DNA of 11,789 nucleotides from Fimenecus stercoravium (GCA_018711545.1 DVIC01000094.1:1-11789); one strand, 5' to 3'. Numbered from the stretch's first letter, positions 1 through 6,294 are shown. Translations and numbers: made by a program. The notes: generated by a model not told the origin, from the sequence alone.

Positions 1-507
1 GAGGTGCAGGCGGCGGTCGGGCTTCTTACGGCGCTCGGCATGCCGGCACAAACGCGCTGTGCTCTGATGCGCCTTGAAATGCAGATCCCGCCCGAAGCGG
101 AAACGGCGTTTATCACGGACGGGCTTGATAAGATCTACGACCTGCTTGTAACCGCAGACGGCACTCCTGCGGCGGCGGACGAGAAAAACGCATGGATCGC
201 GCGCAATGCACGCGGCATTTTCGGCGGCAAGACGCTTTTGACAGCGGCTTTGGCGGACAGCGGCGAACCGGTCGCCTGCGCCGCTGCCGATCTGTTCGGC
301 GACTACGCTTTTTTGCGCGACGTGGCAAGCGCGCAAAACTTCCGAAACCGCGGGCTGGCGCGCGCCTGTGTTTGTACGCTTTGTGAACCCCTGCGGGAAC
401 GGAACAAACAGGTCTTTCTGCTCGCCGCCGAAAGTACGGCGGGCTTTTACCGCAAATGCGGGTTTATAAAAACGGATACGGTCGGACCGGGAAACATAAA
501 GTTATGA
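1..507 (+). CDS. GNAT-family N-acetyltransferase, 5' end cut by window
   Basis: The reading frame is open from the first base of the window, so the true start lies upstream. A GTG at position 4 is in frame but has no ribosome binding site in view. About 168 codons are visible. The C-terminal half is a GNAT fold: the segment ADLFGDYAFLRDVAS reads as central strands, followed by FRNRGLARA (about 342-365), the acetyl-CoA pyrophosphate-binding loop of the Q/RxxGxG/A type, and then the family's late motif STAGFYRKCGFIKTD near the end. Members transfer an acetyl group from acetyl-CoA to an amine; the substrate cannot be told from sequence. The stop overlaps the next gene's start by four bases (ATGA), so the two are probably co-transcribed and translationally coupled. 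Family assignment is firm; the specific function is unknown. Confidence 0.85.
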   Translation, partial: EVQAAVGLLTALGMPAQTRCALMRLEMQIPPEAETAFITDGLDKIYDLLVTADGTPAAADEKNAWIARNARGIFGGKTLLTAALADSGEPVACAAADLFGDYAFLRDVASAQNFRNRGLARACVCTLCEPLRERNKQVFLLAAESTAGFYRKCGFIKTDTVGPGNIKL

Positions 508-1790
508 GGAATTTTTTTGCATTTTCGGATACAATAGAACAAGCGTCTGCTGCGGCGCTCGAAAATACGCGCGCACAGTTTCAAAAGATCGACGCGCAAA
601 CGGAATACAACCAGCGTCGTGTGCTGGCGGCTTTTATCCAAAACCGTGTGGACGAAGCGGATTTCGGCACGACCACGGGCTATGGCTATTCCGACCGCGG
701 GCGCGAGAAATTGGATAAGCTCACGGCGGACATTTTCGGCGCGGAGCGCGCGTTCATTCGCGCGGGGGCGCTTTCCTGCGGGACACACACCCTGTCGGTC
801 TGCCTTTATGGCGTGCTGCGCCCCGGCGACGTGATGCTGTGCGTCACAGGCACGCCCTACGACACGCTGCTTTCGACCATCGGCATTGACGGCGGGAAAA
901 GCGCGGGCAAGGGGACGCTTAAAGATTTCGGCGTACAGTACCGTCAGGTGGAGCTTACGGAAAACGATACGCTCGACCTCCCCGCCATCGAACGCGAAGC
1001 CGCGCGCACGGATGTGCGCATGGTATATCTTCAGCGTTCGCGCGGGTATGCTTTGCGGCACAGCCTTTCGGTCGAAGAGATCGGGCAGGTCGCCGAACTC
1101 GTGCATCGCGTAAACCCGTACGCCGTCGTCATGGTGGACAACTGCTACGGCGAATTTGCCGAGGAAAAGGAGCCGACCGAGGTCGGCGCGGACTTAATGG
1201 CGGGGTCGCTCATCAAAAACGCGGGCGGCGGCATTGCGCCGTCGGGCGGCTATATCGCGGGGCGCGCAGAGCTTGTGGAGCTTTGCGCCTGCCGCCTGAC
1301 CACGCCGGGACTCGGGCTTGAGGTCGGCGCCTCGCTCGGGCAGAATCGCGCGCTGTTCATGGGCCTGTTCCACGCGCCGCACGTTGTCGGCGAGGCGCTC
1401 AAGACCGCCGTGTTCGCCGCCGCGCTGTTCGAAACGCTCGGCTTCGCGGTCACGCCGCGCTCAGACGAACCGCGCCATGATATTATCCAGGCGATCCAAC
1501 TCGAAAACGCCGACCGCCTGATCGCATTCTGCCAAGGGCTGCAAAAGGGCGCGCCCGTGGATGCGTATGTTTCCCCCGAACCATGGGATATGCCCGGGTA
1601 TGACAACCAGGTTATCATGGCGGCGGGGGCGTTCACGTCGGGGTCGTCCATCGAGCTCTCCGCCGACGCGCCGCTTCGCGAACCGTTTGCCGTCTGGATG
1701 CAGGGCGGGCTCAACTTCCATACGGGAAAAGTCGGCGTGATGCTTGCCGCCGAGGAATTGCGGAAGCGCGGGTTGCTGAAGCAGAAATGA
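504..1790 (+). CDS. YnbB-type PLP-dependent enzyme (methionine gamma-lyase-like / aluminium resistance family)
   Basis: A 428-residue cytoplasmic protein, the usual length for the family that includes Bacillus YnbB and proteins annotated as 'aluminium resistance' or 'methionine gamma-lyase family'. It has the fold-type I PLP enzyme layout. An N-terminal GYGYSDRGREKLD segment precedes the large domain. The strand VVMVDNCYGEF gives Asp212, expected to contact the PLP ring nitrogen. SLIKNAGGG gives Lys238, the likely Schiff-base lysine, 26 residues later as in relatives. The start at 504 is preferred to an in-frame ATG at 456: it gives the normal family N-terminus, while the 16 extra residues of the longer form come from sequence that codes for the upstream acetyltransferase. 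The ATGA overlap suggests coupling to that gene. The physiological reaction of this family is not settled, so the cysteine/methionine-lyase label is by homology only. Confidence 0.9.
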   Translation: MRNFFAFSDTIEQASAAALENTRAQFQKIDAQTEYNQRRVLAAFIQNRVDEADFGTTTGYGYSDRGREKLDKLTADIFGAERAFIRAGALSCGTHTLSVCLYGVLRPGDVMLCVTGTPYDTLLSTIGIDGGKSAGKGTLKDFGVQYRQVELTENDTLDLPAIEREAARTDVRMVYLQRSRGYALRHSLSVEEIGQVAELVHRVNPYAVVMVDNCYGEFAEEKEPTEVGADLMAGSLIKNAGGGIAPSGGYIAGRAELVELCACRLTTPGLGLEVGASLGQNRALFMGLFHAPHVVGEALKTAVFAAALFETLGFAVTPRSDEPRHDIIQAIQLENADRLIAFCQGLQKGAPVDAYVSPEPWDMPGYDNQVIMAAGAFTSGSSIELSADAPLREPFAVWMQGGLNFHTGKVGVMLAAEELRKRGLLKQK

Positions 1791-1796
1791 GAAGAC

Positions 1797-1810
1797 AGAT
1801 GTTAGATGTC
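1797..1810. repeat. Left outer heptad pair (AGATGTT AGATGTC)
   Basis: Two consecutive 7-base units begin seven bases after the stop codon of the YnbB-type gene. The TTAGATG junction is the complement of the CATCTAA seen in the right outer array at 2120-2154. This makes it a candidate left end of the intergenic element. Confidence 0.6.
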
Positions 1811-1875
1811 AGAGGCGGTTGGACAGATTTGTGCATTGTCGCGGTTGCGCAGAAACACAAAATCTGTAGTGGTAG

Positions 1876-1897
1876 GGGCGGGTTTCCATGCCCGCCC
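1876..1897. repeat. GC hairpin GGGCGGG / CCCGCCC
   Basis: Seven perfect GC pairs (1876-1882 with 1891-1897) enclose the 8-base loop TTTCCATG. No U-run follows on either strand, so it does not look like a classical intrinsic terminator. It could still act as a transcript-stabilising or weak termination stem for the upstream gene. A second copy of the left arm context (GTAGGGGCGGG) lies at 2017-2027. Confidence 0.65.
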
Positions 1898-1903
1898 GCG
1901 GAC

Positions 1904-1931
1904 AGAAGTCAGATTTCAGTGGTCAGAAATC
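1904..1931. repeat. Left inner heptad array (AGAnnTC x4)
   Basis: Four in-phase 7-base units, AGAAGTC, AGATTTC, AGTGGTC and AGAAATC, run without gaps. Their complement (GAnnTCT) matches the TCTGAnn array at 2070-2104, so the two form a long imperfect inverted repeat. The third unit departs from the consensus. Confidence 0.65.
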
Positions 1932-2069
1932 CGAGTTCGCGCGGGGATGTTTCATCGAAACCGTGTGTTTGCGCAACCTTTCGGCTGTGAAAGCAATTAA
2001 AAATCTACTGAAACCCGTAGGGGCGGGGTTCGTACAGATTTTCGCCACGATAATAAATTTTTACCCTCA

Positions 2070-2104
2070 TCTGAACTCTGATTTCTGACATCTGATTTCT
2101 GTAA
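2070..2104. repeat. Right inner heptad array (TCTGAnn x5)
   Basis: Five gapless units: TCTGAAC, TCTGATT, TCTGACA, TCTGATT and TCTGTAA (the last diverged). TCTGATTTCTG recurs exactly 14 bases apart. The array is the inverted counterpart of 1904-1931. Confidence 0.75.
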
Positions 2105-2119
2105 CCGCCCCACCACACG

Positions 2120-2154
2120 TCTAATATCTAACATCTAACGTCTAAAATCTGAAA
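2120..2154. repeat. Right outer heptad array (TCTAAnn x4 plus TCTGAAA)
   Basis: Five gapless units: TCTAATA, TCTAACA, TCTAACG, TCTAAAA and TCTGAAA. The last unit runs into the AAAGGG ribosome binding site of the mutase gene, so the element ends exactly at that gene's translation signal. It is inverted relative to the pair at 1797-1810. Confidence 0.75.
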
Positions 2155-2157
2155 GGG
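2152..2157 (+). promoter_or_regulatory. Ribosome binding site deciding the mutase start
   Basis: AAAGGG lies eight bases before the ATG at 2166. An in-frame GTG at 2157 would overlap this site, so the ATG three codons later is the better start. The first three bases are shared with the last heptad of the repeat element. Confidence 0.7.
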
Positions 2158-2165
2158 TGTCGCCT

Positions 2166-3701
2166 ATGAACCTTTTACATTTAAAAAGCGGTACGGATGT
2201 GCGCGGGACGGCGATCAACGAGGCCGCGCCCGAACAGATCGACCTGACCGACGAGGTTGTCCGCCGCGTCACAGCGGCGTTCGTGCCGTTCCTTGCAAAA
2301 AAGAGCGGCAAGCGCGCGGAAGATTTAAAAATCTCGGTCGGGCATGATTCGCGCGTGTCCGCCGAGCGCATCCGCCGTGCGGTCATCACGGAACTTGCCG
2401 CGCAAAGCGTGCATATCTTGGACTGCGGGCTGTGCTCCACGCCCGCCATGTTCATGACGACGCAGACCGAAGGCTGCGACGGCGCGGTGCAGATCACCGC
2501 AAGCCACCACCCGTGGGACAGAAACGGCCTCAAATTCTTTACGCGCACGGGCGGCATTTCGGGCGCACAGCTCACGGAGATCCTCTCTGCCGCCGAGACG
2601 GTGGAATTGTGTGCGGCGCCGACAGAGATCAAAGCCGAAAAACTTGACTATCTGCCCATATACTGCGCGCATTTGCAGAATCTTATCAAAGAAGGCGTGC
2701 AAAGCGCGGATTACGACCACCCGCTTGCGGGCATGAAGATCGTCGTAGACGCGGGCAACGGCGTGGGCGGCTTTTACGCGGACCGCGTGCTTGCGCCCTT
2801 GGGGGCGGACACGGCGGGAAGCTGCTGCCTTGACCCCGACGGGCGCTTCCCGAACCACGTTCCCAATCCCGAAAATGCGGAAGCCATGGAAAGCGTGCGG
2901 CAGGCGACGCTGCGCGCGCACGCCGACCTCGGTGTGATCTTCGACACGGACGTGGATCGCGGCGCGGCGGTGACGGCGAACGGCGAAGCGCTCAACCGCA
3001 ACCGCCTTGTCGCCGTGGCGGCTGCCATTGCACTGGAAGAAAGCCCCGGCGGCACGATCGTGACCGATTCCGTGACCTCGGCGGGCTTAACAAAATTTAT
3101 CAACGAAACGCTCGGCGGCAAACACCTGCGCTTCAAGCGCGGCTACAAAAACGTTATCGACGAAGCCGAACGGCGCACGAAAACGGGCGAAAACGTCCCG
3201 CTTGCCATCGAGACCTCAGGGCACGCGGCGTTTTGCGAAAACTATTTCCTTGATGACGGCGCATATCTTGTCACGCGCATCATCATCAAGCTCTGCCGCT
3301 TAAAGCGCGAAGGGAAAACGCTCGGCACACTTCTCGCCGCGCTCGAAGAACCCGCTGAGGAAGCAGAGGTGCGGCTGCCCATCACCGAAGCGGATTTCCG
3401 CGCCTGCGGCGAACGCGTTTTGGCGCTTGCGGAAGAACGGGCGCGCGCATCGGCGGGCGTGACCGTGGCGGACGACAGCTATGAGGGCGTCAAGGTCATT
3501 TTCCCGGAAGATGCGGGTGACGGCTTTTTCATCCTGCGCTTAAGCGTCCACGACCCGCTCCTGCCGGTGAATCTGGAATCCGCAAAAGCGGGCGGGGTGC
3601 GGCGCATCGCGCAGGCGCTGCTGCATCTTCTTTCGGGCGCAGAGGGCATAGACCTTCTTCCGCTGCAACAATTTTGCGGGGAAATCGGGAAAGGATATTG
3701 A
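2166..3701 (+). CDS. Phosphoglucomutase / phosphomannomutase family protein
   Basis: A 511-residue cytoplasmic enzyme of the alpha-D-phosphohexomutase superfamily. These enzymes interconvert hexose-1-phosphate and hexose-6-phosphate through a phosphoserine, feeding nucleotide-sugar and cell-wall precursor synthesis. The four expected signatures appear in order. The first is an N-terminal KISVGHDSR segment. TASHHP carries the catalytic Ser113 (the family usually reads TASHNP). The metal loop DTDVDR has Asp260, Asp262 and Asp264 (usually DGDADR or similar). The sugar-binding ETSGH spans residues 349-353. The final 150 residues would be the C-terminal phosphate-binding domain. It is longer than the roughly 450-residue bacterial PMM/PGM standard, and the loop variants mean substrate preference cannot be called. 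It stands alone between the repeat element and acpP; no promoter of its own was recognised. Confidence 0.9.
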   Translation: MNLLHLKSGTDVRGTAINEAAPEQIDLTDEVVRRVTAAFVPFLAKKSGKRAEDLKISVGHDSRVSAERIRRAVITELAAQSVHILDCGLCSTPAMFMTTQTEGCDGAVQITASHHPWDRNGLKFFTRTGGISGAQLTEILSAAETVELCAAPTEIKAEKLDYLPIYCAHLQNLIKEGVQSADYDHPLAGMKIVVDAGNGVGGFYADRVLAPLGADTAGSCCLDPDGRFPNHVPNPENAEAMESVRQATLRAHADLGVIFDTDVDRGAAVTANGEALNRNRLVAVAAAIALEESPGGTIVTDSVTSAGLTKFINETLGGKHLRFKRGYKNVIDEAERRTKTGENVPLAIETSGHAAFCENYFLDDGAYLVTRIIIKLCRLKREGKTLGTLLAALEEPAEEAEVRLPITEADFRACGERVLALAEERARASAGVTVADDSYEGVKVIFPEDAGDGFFILRLSVHDPLLPVNLESAKAGGVRRIAQALLHLLSGAEGIDLLPLQQFCGEIGKGY

Positions 3702-3725
3702 CAAAGGCAAATATTTTAATACAAT
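3698..3725 (+). promoter_or_regulatory. Sigma-A-type promoter for acpP
   Basis: TTGACA (3698-3703) and TACAAT (3720-3725) are separated by 16 bases. The -35 hexamer overlaps the stop codon of the mutase gene, so acpP has its own start signal despite lying only 70 bases downstream. The initiation region up to the ATG is AT-rich with a short TTGG..CCAA inverted repeat (about 3737-3748). Confidence 0.75.
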
Positions 3726-3771
3726 GTAGTATATATTGGTTATCCCAATACGTTCCCGGGAGGTGTAAATC

Positions 3772-3996
3772 ATGATATTTGAAAAGGTCAGAGACATTAT
3801 CTGCGACCAGTTTGACGTCGAGGAGGATGCCGTCACACCGGAAACGCTTCTCGAAGAGGATCTGGACGCGGACAGCCTGGATCTTGTGGATCTGGTGATG
3901 TCATTTGAGGATGAGTTTCAAATCGAAGTCCCCGAAGAGGAGATCGAAAACATCAAGACCGTCGGCGACATCGTGAAGTATATTGAGGAACACTAA
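3772..3996 (+). CDS. acpP: Acyl carrier protein
   Basis: A 74-residue acidic protein of normal ACP length. The DADSLDLVDLV motif places Ser35 as the site for 4'-phosphopantetheine attachment by holo-ACP synthase. The helix after it (SFEDEFQIEVPEEE) is the usual acidic recognition helix for fatty-acid synthase partners. The protein carries growing acyl chains in type II fatty-acid synthesis. A strong GGGAGGTG ribosome binding site (3758-3765) stands six bases before the ATG, fitting a highly expressed gene, and it has its own promoter. The other fab genes are not adjacent, so a role as carrier for a different acyl pathway cannot be excluded, although the motif is the standard one. Confidence 0.95.
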   Translation: MIFEKVRDIICDQFDVEEDAVTPETLLEEDLDADSLDLVDLVMSFEDEFQIEVPEEEIENIKTVGDIVKYIEEH

Positions 3997-4010
3997 GGAA
4001 CAAGAAATGC

Positions 4011-4037
4011 GCGGGGGCGTCCGAGCGGCGCCCCCGC
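4011..4037 (+). terminator. GC-rich hairpin between acpP and proS
   Basis: A perfect 9-bp stem (GCGGGGGCG, 4011-4019, with CGCCCCCGC, 4029-4037) starts 14 bases after the acpP stop. Only a short AAGTTTC follows, with no real U-run. It may be a weak or Rho-assisted terminator, or a processing/stability stem that keeps the short acpP message abundant while letting some transcription into proS. It is 27 bases from the proS start. Confidence 0.5.
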
Positions 4038-4064
4038 AAGTTTCAGAAAGCGAGCAGGAAAGAA

Positions 4065-5501
4065 ATGGCTAAGGAAAAGAAGTTTGTCGAAGAGATCACC
4101 TCCATGGAGGTGGACTTCGCCAAGTGGTACACCGACGTCGTCAAAAAAGCGGAGCTGATCGAATACACGGGCGTGAAAGGGTGCCTTGCGCTGCGCCCTT
4201 ACGGATACGCCATTTGGGAGAACATACAGAAGATCCTGGACGAAAAATTCAAGGCGCTCGGGCATGAAAACGTCTGCATGCCGATGTTCATCCCCGAAAG
4301 CCTGCTGAATAAGGAAAAAGAACATGTTGAGGGCTTTGCGCCCGAGGTCGCGTGGATCACCTACGGCGGCAGCGAAAAGCTCGAGGAGCGCCTTTGCGTG
4401 CGCCCCACTTCGGAAACGCTGTTCTGCGAGCACTACAAATCCATCGTCCACTCCTACCGTGACCTGCCGAAGCTCTACAACCAGTGGGTCTCGGTGGTGC
4501 GCTGGGAAAAGACCACCCGCCCGTTCCTGCGCACCCGTGAATTCTGGTGGCAGGAGGGGCATACCATCCACGCCACGGAGGAGGAGGCGCGCGAGGAGAC
4601 GCTGCGGATGCTCGACGTCTATGCGGGCTTCTGCGAGCACGAGCTTGCCATGCCGGTCATCAAGGGCGTGAAAACCGAAAAGGAACGCTTCGCCGGCGCG
4701 GAGGACACCTACACCGTCGAGGCGCTCATGCACGACGGCAAGGCGCTGCAAAGCGCGACCTCGCACTATTTCGGCGACGGCTTTGCGCGCGCGTTCGACA
4801 TTCAATATACCGACAAAAACAACACCCTGCAATATCCGTTCCAGACCTCGTGGGGCAGCTCGACGCGGCTCATCGGCGCGATCATCATGGCGCACGGCGA
4901 CGACCGCGGGCTCGTGCTCCCGCCCGCCGTCGCGCCCATCCAGGTCATCGTCGTCCCCGTCGCGGCGCACAAGCCCGGCGTCATGGAGGCGGCAGAAGCC
5001 GTCGAAGCGCGCTTAAAACCCATCTGCCGCGTGAAAACCGATAAGACGGACAATTCCCCCGGCTGGAAGTTTGCGCAGTATGAGATGAAGGGCGTGCCGC
5101 TGCGGCTGGAGCTCGGTCCGCGCGACCTTGCGGAGAACCAATGCGTGCTTGTGCGGCGTGACAACGGCGAAAAGATCACGGTATCGCTCGACGAGCTCGA
5201 AGCGAAGATCCCCGAGCTGCTCGAAGCGGTGCGCAAAGGGCTTTACGATGCAGCGTTCGCACGCCGGGCAAATATGACCTTCACGGCGAAAACGTTCGAC
5301 GAGATCAAGGACATCGCGGAAAACAAGCCCGGCTTCATCAAGGCCATGTGGTGCGGCGACCGCGCCTGCGAGGACAAGCTCAAGGACGAGCTGGGCGTGA
5401 CCTCGCGCTGCATCCCCTTCGAGCAGGAGCATATCGGCGACACCTGCGTGTGCTGCGGCAAGCCCGCGACCAAAATGCTCTATTGGGGCAAGGCGTATTA
5501 A
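4065..5501 (+). CDS. proS: Prolyl-tRNA synthetase, archaeal/eukaryal-like short type
   Basis: A 478-residue class IIa aminoacyl-tRNA synthetase that charges tRNA-Pro with proline. The start at 4065 has AGGA (4056-4059) five bases upstream. Motif 2 begins around VRPTSE (Arg113-Glu117) and continues into the VVRWEKTTRPFLRTREFWWQEGH segment. Motif 3 is HGDDRG with Arg281. The anticodon-binding domain follows (from about residue 290). The C-terminal domain ends in Tyr478 and has four cysteines, Cys430, Cys435, Cys461 and Cys464, spaced like the zinc site of Thermus-type ProRS. It lacks the roughly 180-residue editing insertion of the long bacterial type, which would make a protein of about 570 residues. 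The short form is common in Clostridia and some other bacteria. Only 68 bases separate it from acpP, so read-through from the acpP promoter is likely; no other promoter was found. Confidence 0.96.
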   Translation: MAKEKKFVEEITSMEVDFAKWYTDVVKKAELIEYTGVKGCLALRPYGYAIWENIQKILDEKFKALGHENVCMPMFIPESLLNKEKEHVEGFAPEVAWITYGGSEKLEERLCVRPTSETLFCEHYKSIVHSYRDLPKLYNQWVSVVRWEKTTRPFLRTREFWWQEGHTIHATEEEAREETLRMLDVYAGFCEHELAMPVIKGVKTEKERFAGAEDTYTVEALMHDGKALQSATSHYFGDGFARAFDIQYTDKNNTLQYPFQTSWGSSTRLIGAIIMAHGDDRGLVLPPAVAPIQVIVVPVAAHKPGVMEAAEAVEARLKPICRVKTDKTDNSPGWKFAQYEMKGVPLRLELGPRDLAENQCVLVRRDNGEKITVSLDELEAKIPELLEAVRKGLYDAAFARRANMTFTAKTFDEIKDIAENKPGFIKAMWCGDRACEDKLKDELGVTSRCIPFEQEHIGDTCVCCGKPATKMLYWGKAY

Positions 5502-5509
5502 AATCCCCT

Positions 5510-5542
5510 GCCCGGCGCGCAGTTGACATTTTTCGCGCGGGC
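5510..5542. other. Inverted repeat enclosing the -35 box of the lipoprotein promoter
   Basis: GCCCGGCGCG (5510-5519) can pair with CGCGCGGGC (5534-5542) through nine pairs with one bulged G. The 14-base loop contains TTGACA and a run of T. It starts nine bases after the proS stop. It could be a terminator-like stem for proS read from RNA, or a DNA operator for the downstream promoter. Confidence 0.4.
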
Positions 5543-5551
5543 GGGTATACT
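5523..5551 (+). promoter_or_regulatory. Sigma-A-type promoter for the lipoprotein gene
   Basis: TTGACA (5523-5528), a 17-base spacer and TATACT (5546-5551) match the consensus in 11 of 12 positions. The start codon at 5590 lies about 31 bases past the predicted transcription start. Confidence 0.85.
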
Positions 5552-5573
5552 GAAAACAGATTTCGACTGCGGT

Positions 5574-5580
5574 AAGGGAA
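5574..5580 (+). promoter_or_regulatory. Ribosome binding site deciding the lipoprotein start
   Basis: AAGGGAA lies nine bases before the ATG at 5590. An in-frame GTG at 5581 would abut it, so the ATG, which also gives a classical signal peptide (MEKK followed by hydrophobic residues), is chosen. Confidence 0.7.
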
Positions 5581-5589
5581 GTGTATTAT

Positions 5590-6294
5590 ATGGAAAAGAA
5601 AATCATCGCCGTGGCCTGTGTGCTGGTCATACTTGCCGTGACGCTGGCGGCGTGCGGCAGCAAATATCTGGTCATCACCGACGAGCACGGCTACACGCAC
5701 CTCGCCGTGACCGATGCAGAGGGGAACACGGTCCTCGACGAAAACGGCGACATACAGGTGTATGTCACAGACGAGAGCGGCGACCCCGTTACGCTGGAAA
5801 ACGGGGCGTATGATGTTGCAGCGGTCACCTTCCCCGACGCAGTGGCGGACGGAGATACGCTGGAAACGCCGGATTATACGCTGACCATGCCCGACGGCTG
5901 GACGGCAAGCGATTCGGGACGGTTTTATCGTGACGATACCGAAAACGTCTATTTACAGATCACCAATTTCGGCGAGCTGGAGGACCAGACACTCGATACG
6001 TATGTAGCGTCCATGCAGGAAAACATCAACACACTGCTTGAGCAGACACAGCAGGAATATCCTTCCGCATCGGTCGAATACAGCAACCACACGCTTTCAC
6101 AGGCAAACCGGATGGACAGCCGCGTGGTGGAGTTCCGCGTGCCGGATGCGGACGGCAACATGGCATATTATGCCATGAACGTCTACTTTGTATATCAGGG
6201 CGAGCTGTTCAAGGTGGATTATATTTGTATAGGCAGCTACGATGAGAGCTTTGATGTTCTCGGTGCATTGGACTACAGCTTGGTCATGAGATAA
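5590..6294 (+). CDS. Putative membrane-anchored lipoprotein of unknown function with TDxxG repeats
   Basis: A 234-residue predicted lipoprotein. It begins with MEKK, then a hydrophobic segment and the lipobox LAAC with Cys22 as the lipidation site, so it should sit on the outer face of the cytoplasmic membrane. Residues 28-77 contain a tandem repeat of about 19 residues: VTDAEGNTVLDENG at 40-53 and VTDESGDPVTLENG at 59-72 are in register, with a half-copy (ITDEHG) at 29-34. The DxxG and ENG turns are acidic and could bind cations, but that is speculation. Residues about 92-234 form a separate alpha/beta domain (MPDGWTASDSGRFY onward), loosely like the PsbP/LpqN-type fold of many Firmicute lipoproteins. 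It is monocistronic: its own promoter precedes it and a strong terminator follows. No specific function is recognised. Confidence 0.85.
   Translation: MEKKIIAVACVLVILAVTLAACGSKYLVITDEHGYTHLAVTDAEGNTVLDENGDIQVYVTDESGDPVTLENGAYDVAAVTFPDAVADGDTLETPDYTLTMPDGWTASDSGRFYRDDTENVYLQITNFGELEDQTLDTYVASMQENINTLLEQTQQEYPSASVEYSNHTLSQANRMDSRVVEFRVPDADGNMAYYAMNVYFVYQGELFKVDYICIGSYDESFDVLGALDYSLVMR

Larger units (their letters stand above)
1791..2154. repeat. Gene-free mosaic repeat element with inverted heptamer arrays
   Basis: This 364-base stretch between two genes has no plausible coding sequence and is unusually repetitive. Period-7 units of AGAnnTn type lie on its left side (1797-1810 and 1904-1931). 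Complementary TCTGAnn and TCTAAnn units lie on its right side (2070-2104 and 2120-2154), so the ends are roughly inverted repeats. Inside are a GGGCGGG/CCCGCCC hairpin (1876-1897) and a second GTAGGGGCGGG copy (2017-2027) whose GGGGCGG could pair with CCGCCCC at 2105-2111. There is also an inverted repeat GGTTGCGC..AAACACA (1843-1859 against about 1964-1978), and a stem from CAGATTTGTG (1824-1833) with CACAAAATCTG (1856-1866). The layout suggests a miniature, non-autonomous or BIME-like intergenic element. No transposase and no clear target-site duplication are seen. Confidence 0.7.

Noticed and set aside
447..1106. 219-codon minus-strand frame opposite the YnbB-type gene
   Set aside because: It overlaps a complete, motif-bearing PLP-enzyme gene and shows no domain or ribosome binding site.
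1787..2088. Short overlapping plus-strand ORFs in the repeat region
   Set aside because: Their products are translations of the heptad and GC repeats (repeated RFQWSEIRVR-type strings), with no ribosome binding sites.
2070..2154. Possible CRISPR array
   Set aside because: The repeats are seven bases, gapless and have no spacers or cas genes. They are tandem heptads, not CRISPR.
3997..4064. T-box leader for proS
   Set aside because: Only 68 bases separate acpP and proS, which is too short, and there is no T-box consensus or specifier stem.
3993..4970. 325-codon minus-strand open reading frame opposite proS
   Set aside because: proS is unmistakable on the + strand with all class II motifs. 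The antisense product is low-complexity Arg/Asp/Val sequence.
5581..5589. GTG start for the lipoprotein, three codons upstream
   Set aside because: It abuts the ribosome binding site and would put MYYMEKK before the signal peptide. The ATG at 5590 has proper spacing.
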